DNA of 6,340 bases, from positions 1-6,340 of the forward strand of contig DMMK01000318.1 of assembly GCA_003453085.1 (NCBI GenBank), written 5' to 3'. Positions 1 to 6,340 of the stretch are shown piece after piece. The DNA comes from Verrucomicrobiales bacterium. Lineage in GTDB: Bacteria > Verrucomicrobiota > Verrucomicrobiia > Verrucomicrobiales > Verrucomicrobiaceae. Position numbers and translations under genes: made by a program. Position 1 is the stretch's first letter. Each line of letters begins with the position of its first letter. The notes beneath the pieces are model-generated. The model saw only the letters and a list, made by a program, of their open reading frames with translations, did no database searches and had not been told where the DNA came from.

Positions 1-1212
1 AACTATGCGCGTGAGATCATGCAGCTCTTCACCGTCGGCCTCGTGCTGCGTCATCCAGATGGCAGCTTGGTGCTGGGAGAAAACGGCCTGCCCATCCCCA
101 CCTATGACCAGACGGACATCACCGAGCTCGCCCGCGTGATGACCGGCCTCACCTATGGGGCCCGTCATGCGGCCATCACGGTGCGCCGCAACAGCTCCCA
201 GGGGAATGTGCTGGTGCCATCCAGTGTCAGCGCCAGTCCGCAGATCGAATTCCAGGGCGTTCATTTCACCGACTTCGGCATCGGTGGCGGGGAGACCTGG
301 TACCAGGCTTCGTGGATCTATCCGATGAAGGCCCTGGGCCGTGTCAACGGCATCAACTACCATGACTTCAATCCGTATGTGAACTCCCTGGGCGAAGTCT
401 CCGGCACCGTTTCCAAAGTCCTCTTCGCGGGCAAAGCAGGGGAAACCCAGATCCCGCTGGTGAACACCGTCGGCCTTGCGGATGTGCAGACCCATCCGCT
501 GGCTGATGAAGATCTTCGCATCGCCCACAATGCTCTGGCAGGTGACCCTGCCTCGGGTTCCTACAGCGGCCACCCGAATACCCCGGTCTTCATTTCCAGG
601 CTGCTGATCCAGCGCCTCACCACTTCGAACCCCAGCCCTGGTTACCTCTACCGTGTGAGCGAAGCCTACCGCACCTCCAATGGCAATCTGGGCGAGGTGC
701 TGAAAGCCATTCTCCTAGACTATGAAGCCCGCTCCCTGGCCGTGGCCGACAGCCTCGTGGGTGCAGGCAAGCTCAAGGAGCCGCTCATCCAATACGCCTC
801 CCTGTTCCGTGCGCTGAAGGCCTACAGCAATGCGCCTCTCTCGAACCTGGTGAACATGAAGCTGCCCTTCACTGGTGCCGACAGCCCGATGGTGACTTCC
901 TATCCGGCCTCTGAAGCCTCGGCCTTCATCCCAGGCGCCACACGCATTCGTCTCAATGACCAGACCGGTGCCATCGGCCAGTCCCCGCAAAAAGCCCCGA
1001 GTGTGTTCAACTGGTTCCTGCCAGACTACGTGCAGCCCGGTCCCATGGCCAATGCCGGCCTCTTTGGCCCTGAACTCCAGATCAATACCGAAAGCACCCT
1101 GGTGAACCGGGTGAACCGCCATTATGCGCTCACCTGGATGGGCCTCACCGGCGCATTCCCTGGCTTCGGTCTGGACGACTTTGTCACCAATTCGGCCAAC
1201 ACGGCCGCCCAG
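1..1212 (+). other. DUF1800 domain, N-proximal segment (partial)
   Basis: Residues 1-404 carry the middle and late part of the DUF1800 core. Visible are the NYARE motif at the window edge, an acidic/proline linker (HPDGSLVLGENGLPIPTYDQ) before DITELARVMTG, the helix RLLIQRL followed by TSNPSPGYLYRV, the AILLDYEAR motif, and the block from APSVFNWFLPDY through PGPMANAGLFGPELQINTES. The linker before the ELARVMTG helix resembles the version I associate with Verrucomicrobiota and relatives; that link is recalled, not computed. After NRVNRHYALTW (about residues 369-379) the similarity to DUF1800 fades and the first repeat half begins. The insertion point therefore lies roughly at residues 380-405. 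Confidence 0.85.
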
Positions 1213-4200
1213 GTGCAGACCAGCGTCACCACCCTGACCTTTGACTCCACCAACTGGGACATCCCGCAGACGGTGACTGTGCGCGGTTTGGAAAACCAAG
1301 GTGCTGACGGCACCCGCCCCACCTCGCTGCTGCACACGATGACCAGCGCGGATCTCAACTTTGCTGGCAACTACACGCCGCCGATCAACTTCACCGTTTC
1401 GGACAATGACACCACCACGGCCAAACTGGTCGCTATCAGCCAGAGCGGTGGCAGCAGCACGGTGGTGGAAGGCGGCGCGACAGACACCTACACCGTCTTG
1501 CTTTCCGCACCTCCGGCCGCTGGCCAGACGGTGACGGTGACTCCCAATGCCGTCAGCGCCATCCAGGTCGCCGCAGCTCCTGCCGCGAGCCCGGACGTCA
1601 CGTTCTCTCCTGCCTCGGTGACCTTCAACACCACCAACTGGAACACACCACAGGTGATCACGCTGACTGCAAACAATGACAGCGTGGTGAACAGCTTCCT
1701 CGCAGGCTCTGCACCGCTGAACACACGTGTGGCCGCCATCCGCCACACCGTCACCAGCGGCGATGCGGGCTACAGCGGCCTCCAGGTTTCCGACTTCAAC
1801 TGCGCAGTCACGGACAATGACGCCGGTCGCCGGTTCATCCCCACCAAGGCCACCACCACCGGTGTCGCCGTGGTTACGGAAGGCAGCACCACCGACACCT
1901 ACACCGTCGCCTTTGCCAGCGGCACCGCCCCGACGGCGAATGTGACTGTGACCTTCAACTACAATTCCAGTGTGTTGGACATCACCTCCACGGATGCCAC
2001 CCTGTTGAAGCCTTCGCCAGGCGTCGCCACGCTGACCTTTACCAACAGCACTTACACAGGGGCCAAAACGGTCACCATCAGTGCAGTGGATGATGCTACC
2101 TTTGAAGGCATCCAGTTCACCCAGATTACCCACTCCACCGCCAGCACGGATGCCACCTACAATGCGCTGCCCTGCGCCCCGCTGGATGTGCGAGTGAATG
2201 ACAACGACAGTGCCGTCAACAATGGCATCTCCATCACCCAGACCTGGGGCAATACCAAGGTAGTGGAAGGCGGGCTGACCGACACTTACTTTGTCGTGCT
2301 AGACAAAGCCCCTACGGGCAACGTCGTCCTGACCTGGAGCGGCAACAACGGAGATGTGGCCGGCATTGCCAACCTCACCTTCACTCCCACCAACTGGTGG
2401 GTGCCGCAGACGGTCACCATTACCGGTACGGACGACCTGAGCGTGGAATCCACCCACACCAGCACCATCCGTTATGTGGCCAGCGGCGGCGGTTACAGCA
2501 ACGTCACCACGCTGGATGCAACGGTGGGTGACAATGACATCAATTCCTCCGCCGGTATCCAGCTCGTCCAGAGCTCCGGGACCACGGCGGTGACGGAAAG
2601 CGGTGCCACCGACACCTTCACGGTGAAGCTCACTGGCGCGCCTAACAATGACGTGGTCATCGCCATGACAGCCACGCCAGCCGGGCAGCTCAGCCTGTCG
2701 AATTCCACGCTGACCTTCAATTCGGCCAACTGGGACACCGCCCAGACGGTCACCGTCACAGCCACGGACGATGCCGTGACTGAAGGTGCCCACACGGCAG
2801 GTCTCGCTTTTGCCGTCACCAGCACGGATTCCCGCTACAACACCTTTGTCGTCTCAGACGTCAGCGTGGCGGTGACCGACAATGACAACGGCTCACGCAT
2901 CGTCATTGCGGAGACTTCCGGCTCCACCCTGGTAACGGAAGGCAGTGGCACAGATACTTTGAATGTCAGCCTCAGCGGCCCAGCAGCCCCGGCTGCAAAT
3001 GTGGTAGTGACCCTCGCTTCCGCAGGCCAGACCGCGCTCTCCCCGGCCACGCTCACCTTCACACCGGCCAACTGGAACACGGCGCAGACCGTCACGGTCA
3101 CGGCCAACAATGATGCCACTGCTGAGGCGAATGTGACCGATGTCATCACCGCAAGCACGAATGCCAGCCAGCCAGCCGGCTTCCTCAGCCTGTCCTCCAC
3201 GGTCGTGGCCACCGTCCTCGACAATGACGACATCAACAGCGGCGCGGGGGTGGTCCAGATCATCCAGACCAACGGTGCCACCCGCGTGCACGAAGGCGGC
3301 ATGACGGATACCATCGAGGTGGCCCTGCGCCGGGCTCCTTCCGCGAATGTCACGCTGACCCCTACCTTCTCCGTGGCCAATCAGGTGACTCTCTCCACCG
3401 GTGTCCTCACCTTCACGCCTAACAACTGGTTTGTTCCGCAGACGGTGACCATCACCCCTGTTGAAGACGCGACTCTGGAAAATGCCCATTCCACCGTGCT
3501 CACCTACACGGCCAGCGCCGCGGGCGGCTATGTGGTCCAGGATTTCTCCACGGTCACGGTGGCCGTCGGTGACAATGAAGCCGCCCAGCCATCCGTGAAC
3601 GTCACGCCCACCTCGGGCAGTGTCACGGAAGGCGGTGCCACCTTCACCTACAACATCACCCTCGGTGCAGCTCCCCTCAGCGGCGCTACCGTCCGTGTGA
3701 CTCCGGCTGCCTGGCTGCTGAATGCAGCGAACGGCACTGCCCAGGTGACCTTTAGCCCCACATCGGTGGACTTCACCAGTGCCACCTCCGGCGGCACCGC
3801 TTGGAACCGCACCGCTACCATCACCGTCACGGCTGCGGACAGCACGGCTGCCGAGGCGGCCCTGGACCTCATCATTGTCAATTCCACCACCATCGCGGCC
3901 GGCACGGATGCCCGCTATAATGGCATGGTCGCCGCCGATGTGGCTGTGACGGTCAATGACAACGACACCACTGGCAGGATCGTCATTACCCAGACGGCCA
4001 ATTCCACCCTCGTCATGGAAGACGCCGGCACGGATACGGTGGACATCGCCCTCACAGGTCCGGTGCCTGCCGCAGATGTTACCGTCAACCTGGGCCGCGC
4101 GAGCACGCAGTTCCGCTACCGCGTCAATGGCGCTTTGGTGGACACCACCGCCCTGACCTTTACGCCTGCCAACTACACCACGCCCCAGACCGTAACGATC

Positions 4201-5949
4201 ATCTCGACCGCAGACACGGGAAGTGAGGGCGTGCATGCCGACACGCTGAATGCCACCACCCTGGCCAGCAGCACGGCTGGTTATGCCAGCCTCACCACCA
4301 CGGTGCCCGTCCGTATCCTCGACAGCGATGATCTGGCTCGCGCGCTCATCTCCATCGTCCAGTCCGGCGGCAATACCCGCGTGGTTGAAGGTGGCGGCAC
4401 GGACTCCTACACCGTTGTTCTCCGCCGCGCCCCTTCGGCCGATGTCACCCTGTCCTGCTTCTATAATCCGACGCAGGTCAGTCTCTCCGCCACTAGTCTG
4501 GTATTTACCCCCTCCAACTGGAATCAGCCGCAGACGGTCACCGTCACCGCTGTGAATGACACGGACATTGAGAACGCCCACAACTCCACCGTCAACTACG
4601 TGGCCAGCAACACCGGCGGCTACCGGGTGACAGACACCGTCAGCACGGGTGCCATCCTGATCGGGGACAATGACGTCTATGGCAGCGCACTGGTGAACAT
4701 CACCCAAAGTGGCGGCTTCACCTGGCTTGCGGAAAACAGCCAGCCTTCAGACACCTACACCATTGTGCTCGGCTCCAAGCCGCAGGGGAATGTCACCATC
4801 ACTCCCCAGTCTAACAATGCCATCGGCGGTGTGAATCTCGTGAGCTTCTCCCCGGCCTCAATCACCTTCACCGATGCCAACTGGAGCACCCCGCAGACAG
4901 TCACCGTCAATCTGGCTGCCAGCGTGACGAACAACTCCAGCCGCGCCGTCTTCATCGGTCACAAGATCGACTCGGTGGATCTGAACTACCAGTTCTACTC
5001 CGTGCCCAGCGTCAATGCCATCATCTCGGATGCCAATGAAACATCCGCCACCGTCGGCATCGTCCCCTCGGGCACTGGCACGATTGTGAATGAAGGCGCT
5101 GTGGGGAATTCCGACACCGTCTATGTCTTCCTGAGGAAGGCCCCGACCGCGACTGTGACCGTCACCCCCACCGTGGCCGCAGGCCAGGCCACCGTCTCTC
5201 CTGCGACGCTGACCTTCACCACGGCGAACTGGAACCAGCCGCAGATCCTCACGTTGACCGCCGTGGATGATGCCACCCTTGAGGCTCCACCTCAGACCGC
5301 TGTGCTCACCTGCACGCCAAATGCGGTGGGTGGTTACGCTGTGACCGGTGTGGGCACCCTCACCGTCACCATCAATGACAACGACGCGCTGGGCCGCCTC
5401 ATCATCACCCAAAACGGCACCGAAGTGCAGGAAGGCGATTCCATCACCTACACCATCAAGCTCTCCAGTGCGCCGACCGCCCCCGTCACCGTGACCATCA
5501 TCACCGAGAAGCATGTTCGGCCAAATTCCAATCTCGCCTTCGAGTTTGGTTACTTCGCCAGCAATGCCACCGGCAGCAATCAGCAGAAGGACAACCTTCT
5601 CTTCGACTGGTCTGAGCTCACCGGCATCTACACGACCGCCTACCATGCCGCCCGTGGGGTCACGCCGGAGTCCACCACCACTGCACCCGCCGGACATTTG
5701 GCCGGATCCAAGGCGGTGATCGACAAGCTGGACCTCTACTGGGGCGGTGGCCGCTTCAAGGCCAAGTGGCCTGATGTCGCCCCTGCGACAGACAATCCCC
5801 GTCTCGCCATCATCGAAGCCATCCACAACAGCTACAGCCTCACCCGCCTCTCCACCGATGCGACCAACTTCCCCAATGAGGTGCGCGACCGCTGCCGCTT
5901 CGCTGCCTACCTCATGTCGGTTTCACCTTCCGCTGTCACCTCGCACTGA
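1..5949 (+). CDS. DUF1800 family protein interrupted by a Calx-beta-like repeat array (5' end outside window)
   Basis: This frame is open from base 1 to the TGA at 5947-5949 (1982 codons), with no frameshift. The first codons read NYAREIMQLFTVG, the conserved NYARE motif of DUF1800 (PF08811), which normally lies well inside the protein. The gene therefore starts upstream, and the ATG at 19 is an internal methionine. DUF1800 motifs follow: ELARVMTG (residues 42-49), RLLIQRLTTSNPSPGY (from 200), AILLDYEAR (236-244), PSVFNWFLPDY (333-343) and FGPELQINTEST (355-366). Residues about 405-1834 are Calx-beta-like repeats. Residues 1835-1982 resume DUF1800-like sequence: VIDKLDLYWGGGRF near 1906-1919 and RFAAYLMSVSP at 1966-1976. 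DUF1800 proteins are usually about 450-600 residues; this one exceeds 1982. Biochemical function is unknown for the family. An exported or surface role is inferred from the repeats and the Tat-dependent neighbour. The N-terminal signal region cannot be seen. Confidence 0.93.
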   Translation, partial: NYAREIMQLFTVGLVLRHPDGSLVLGENGLPIPTYDQTDITELARVMTGLTYGARHAAITVRRNSSQGNVLVPSSVSASPQIEFQGVHFTDFGIGGGETWYQASWIYPMKALGRVNGINYHDFNPYVNSLGEVSGTVSKVLFAGKAGETQIPLVNTVGLADVQTHPLADEDLRIAHNALAGDPASGSYSGHPNTPVFISRLLIQRLTTSNPSPGYLYRVSEAYRTSNGNLGEVLKAILLDYEARSLAVADSLVGAGKLKEPLIQYASLFRALKAYSNAPLSNLVNMKLPFTGADSPMVTSYPASEASAFIPGATRIRLNDQTGAIGQSPQKAPSVFNWFLPDYVQPGPMANAGLFGPELQINTESTLVNRVNRHYALTWMGLTGAFPGFGLDDFVTNSANTAAQVQTSVTTLTFDSTNWDIPQTVTVRGLENQGADGTRPTSLLHTMTSADLNFAGNYTPPINFTVSDNDTTTAKLVAISQSGGSSTVVEGGATDTYTVLLSAPPAAGQTVTVTPNAVSAIQVAAAPAASPDVTFSPASVTFNTTNWNTPQVITLTANNDSVVNSFLAGSAPLNTRVAAIRHTVTSGDAGYSGLQVSDFNCAVTDNDAGRRFIPTKATTTGVAVVTEGSTTDTYTVAFASGTAPTANVTVTFNYNSSVLDITSTDATLLKPSPGVATLTFTNSTYTGAKTVTISAVDDATFEGIQFTQITHSTASTDATYNALPCAPLDVRVNDNDSAVNNGISITQTWGNTKVVEGGLTDTYFVVLDKAPTGNVVLTWSGNNGDVAGIANLTFTPTNWWVPQTVTITGTDDLSVESTHTSTIRYVASGGGYSNVTTLDATVGDNDINSSAGIQLVQSSGTTAVTESGATDTFTVKLTGAPNNDVVIAMTATPAGQLSLSNSTLTFNSANWDTAQTVTVTATDDAVTEGAHTAGLAFAVTSTDSRYNTFVVSDVSVAVTDNDNGSRIVIAETSGSTLVTEGSGTDTLNVSLSGPAAPAANVVVTLASAGQTALSPATLTFTPANWNTAQTVTVTANNDATAEANVTDVITASTNASQPAGFLSLSSTVVATVLDNDDINSGAGVVQIIQTNGATRVHEGGMTDTIEVALRRAPSANVTLTPTFSVANQVTLSTGVLTFTPNNWFVPQTVTITPVEDATLENAHSTVLTYTASAAGGYVVQDFSTVTVAVGDNEAAQPSVNVTPTSGSVTEGGATFTYNITLGAAPLSGATVRVTPAAWLLNAANGTAQVTFSPTSVDFTSATSGGTAWNRTATITVTAADSTAAEAALDLIIVNSTTIAAGTDARYNGMVAADVAVTVNDNDTTGRIVITQTANSTLVMEDAGTDTVDIALTGPVPAADVTVNLGRASTQFRYRVNGALVDTTALTFTPANYTTPQTVTIISTADTGSEGVHADTLNATTLASSTAGYASLTTTVPVRILDSDDLARALISIVQSGGNTRVVEGGGTDSYTVVLRRAPSADVTLSCFYNPTQVSLSATSLVFTPSNWNQPQTVTVTAVNDTDIENAHNSTVNYVASNTGGYRVTDTVSTGAILIGDNDVYGSALVNITQSGGFTWLAENSQPSDTYTIVLGSKPQGNVTITPQSNNAIGGVNLVSFSPASITFTDANWSTPQTVTVNLAASVTNNSSRAVFIGHKIDSVDLNYQFYSVPSVNAIISDANETSATVGIVPSGTGTIVNEGAVGNSDTVYVFLRKAPTATVTVTPTVAAGQATVSPATLTFTTANWNQPQILTLTAVDDATLEAPPQTAVLTCTPNAVGGYAVTGVGTLTVTINDNDALGRLIITQNGTEVQEGDSITYTIKLSSAPTAPVTVTIITEKHVRPNSNLAFEFGYFASNATGSNQQKDNLLFDWSELTGIYTTAYHAARGVTPESTTTAPAGHLAGSKAVIDKLDLYWGGGRFKAKWPDVAPATDNPRLAIIEAIHNSYSLTRLSTDATNFPNEVRDRCRFAAYLMSVSPSAVTSH
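1213..5502 (+). repeat. Tandem array of Calx-beta-like domains (11 full units plus a half unit at each end)
   Basis: The repeats are in protein sequence. The consensus is I-x-Q-S-G-x-T-x-V-x-E-G-G-x-T-D-T-Y-x-V-x-L, then a P-x-x-x-V-x-V-T strand, L-T-F-T-x-x-N-W-x-x-P-Q-T-V-T-V-T-A-x-D-D, and a closing V-x-D-N-D. Using D-N-D as the boundary, units end at 1410 (half), 1821, 2208, 2538, 2886, 3228, 3579, 3966, 4329, 4674, 5040 and 5385, and a final half runs 5386-5502. Full units are 137, 129, 110, 116, 114, 117, 129, 121, 115, 122 and 115 residues. The V-x-E-G-G glutamate and terminal acidic D-N-D fit the Calx-beta family (PF03160), where such residues bind Ca2+. Calcium binding here is inferred. 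The closing motif varies: DNE in unit 6, DSD in unit 8, DANE in unit 10. Units are diverged at DNA level, sharing only short identical stretches such as the 15-mer at 2404-2418 and 4528-4542. Confidence 0.88.
5503..5949 (+). other. DUF1800 domain, C-terminal segment after the repeat array
   Basis: After the last half repeat the composition changes from Thr/Val/Asn-rich beta sequence to a mixed, helix-prone sequence with Lys, Arg, Trp and His. The segments NLLFDWSELTGIY, KAVIDKLDLYWGGGRF and VRDRCRFAAYLMSVSP match in order and spacing the end of ordinary DUF1800 proteins: a D-L-S-like helix, a V-D-x-L-D/N-L-L-L-x-G-G-R/Q-L helix, and a terminal R-x-R-x-A-x-Y-L-x-x-x-S-P-E. The usual glutamate after the terminal S-P is serine here (SPSAVTSH), and the chain stops eight residues after the final SVSP begins. 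No membrane segment, LPXTG-like motif or other sorting signal is visible at the C-terminus. The assignment rests on motif recall, not an alignment score. Confidence 0.7.
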
Positions 5950-5990
5950 TCGGTTCACGAACGTCATCGCAACTTTAGATCCACACTCTT
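5950..5990 (+). other. 41-base intergenic spacer, no clear ribosome binding site
   Basis: The spacer between the two same-strand genes is short enough for co-transcription. The bases just before the ATG at 5991 (aactttagatccacactctt) contain no AGGAGG-like Shine-Dalgarno sequence. An in-frame TAG at 5976-5978 rules out a start further upstream for the second gene. A small imperfect inverted repeat (GTTC-AC-GAAC at 5953-5962) is present, but it is too weak and lacks a T-run, so it is not called a terminator. No convincing -35/-10 pair was seen. Confidence 0.6.
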
Positions 5991-6340
5991 ATGAATCTTT
6001 CTCTTCGCAAGACCCTTGACCGCAGCAAGCCCAACCGCCGCGATTTCCTGGTGCAGAGCTCCTGCGCCACGCTGGGGATCACCAGCATGGTGAACACCCT
6101 CTCCCAGCTTCAGTTGGTGGGCTCCGCCGCCGCAGCGGGTGGACCCAATGATTTCAAGGCCCTGGTCTGCATCTTCCAGGGCGGTGGCAACGACTCCAAC
6201 AACCTGCTCATCCCTCGGGGGCCCAGCGCGGCCCGTTCCCACTATGAGTTCTATCGCGGCGTCCCCACTTACGCAGGCGGCACGGGCGGCCTGGCCGTGC
6301 CCACGGCGGAGCTGGCCCTCACGGCCATCACACCGGACAA
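5991..6340 (+). CDS. DUF1501 family protein with Tat signal (3' end outside window)
   Basis: The frame is open from ATG 5991 to the window end (116 codons plus two bases). The start is fixed by the in-frame TAG at 5976-5978; the next ATG lies near codon 34, past the signal motif. The N-terminus has a basic stretch and a twin-arginine motif, PNRRDFLVQSS (residues 14-24). A weakly hydrophobic, Ala-rich segment follows, reaching VGSAAAAGG near 43-51, a plausible signal-peptidase region. The mature part begins FKALVCIFQGGGNDSNNLLI, the typical opening of DUF1501 (PF07394), followed by a Tyr-containing segment (HYEFYRGVPTY) and LAVPTAELALTAITP, also in family order. PF07394 is related to the alkaline phosphatase/sulfatase fold, but no activity is established and the rest of the protein is outside the window. 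It is the downstream partner of the DUF1800 gene, a recurrent pair in bacteria and probably one operon here. Confidence 0.9.
   Translation, partial: MNLSLRKTLDRSKPNRRDFLVQSSCATLGITSMVNTLSQLQLVGSAAAAGGPNDFKALVCIFQGGGNDSNNLLIPRGPSAARSHYEFYRGVPTYAGGTGGLAVPTAELALTAITPD

Noticed and set aside
19..21. ATG at 19 as the start of the large gene
   Set aside because: The six codons before it (NYAREI) are in frame and complete the conserved NYARE motif of DUF1800, so this methionine is internal and the gene begins upstream of the window.
2893..4707. Long minus-strand open frame (604 codons) over the repeat array, plus others at 715-2133 and 4858-5826
   Set aside because: These lie antisense to a clear domain-bearing gene. 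They encode repetitive Gly/Asp/Arg/Val-rich text mirroring the antisense of the NW-PQTVTV repeat, and match no family I recognise. GC-rich codon bias explains the lack of stops.
1213..5502. CRISPR array or DNA-level satellite repeat
   Set aside because: Periodicity is about 345 bases, in frame with the coding sequence, and conserved as protein motifs with diverged DNA. There are no short identical repeats with unique spacers.
1213..5502. Phase-variable or recently expanded repeat prone to slippage
   Set aside because: Units share only short identical DNA stretches (about 15 bases), so they are old and diverged. No simple-sequence tract or near-identical copies were seen.
5947..5966. Possible terminator hairpin at the end of the large gene
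   Set aside because: Only a four-base stem with a two-base loop (GTTC-AC-GAAC) plus a broken outer stem, and no T-run follows. It is too weak for an intrinsic terminator.

Overview
The window looks like chromosomal DNA from a GC-rich environmental bacterium, most likely of the Planctomycetota-Verrucomicrobiota group. I lean to Verrucomicrobiota (Prosthecobacter/Verrucomicrobium-like). The lineage call is an inference from three things: the DUF1800 subtype, the long Calx-beta-like repeats, and the DUF1800-then-DUF1501 gene order. No marker gene in the window fixes it.

Layout: almost everything (1-5949, + strand) is one open frame that enters from upstream. Its first codons read NYARE, a hallmark motif from the middle of DUF1800 (PF08811) proteins, so the true N-terminus lies before base 1 and the ATG at 19 is internal. 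Residues are numbered here from base 1. Residues 1-404 are DUF1800 core. Residues about 405-1834 are a tandem array of Calx-beta-like units: a C-terminal half unit, 11 complete units of 110-137 residues, and an N-terminal half unit. Residues 1835-1982 return to DUF1800-type sequence, with a VIDKLDLYWGGGRF segment and an RDRCRFAAYLMSVSP terminus. The protein is therefore best read as one DUF1800 domain split by an insertion of about 1430 residues. After a 41-base spacer (5950-5990) a second + strand gene starts at 5991 and runs off the window end. It encodes a DUF1501 (PF07394) protein with an NRRDFL twin-arginine signal.

How they work together: DUF1800 and DUF1501 genes are recurrent neighbours in many bacteria and probably form an exported pair of unknown biochemical function. 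Here the DUF1501 partner carries a Tat signal, and the DUF1800 partner carries an adhesin-like, possibly calcium-binding array. An extracytoplasmic or surface role is the simplest reading, but the sequence does not prove it. No RNA gene, mobile element, CRISPR array or convincing terminator was seen. The long minus-strand frames over the array are shadows of the + strand gene.
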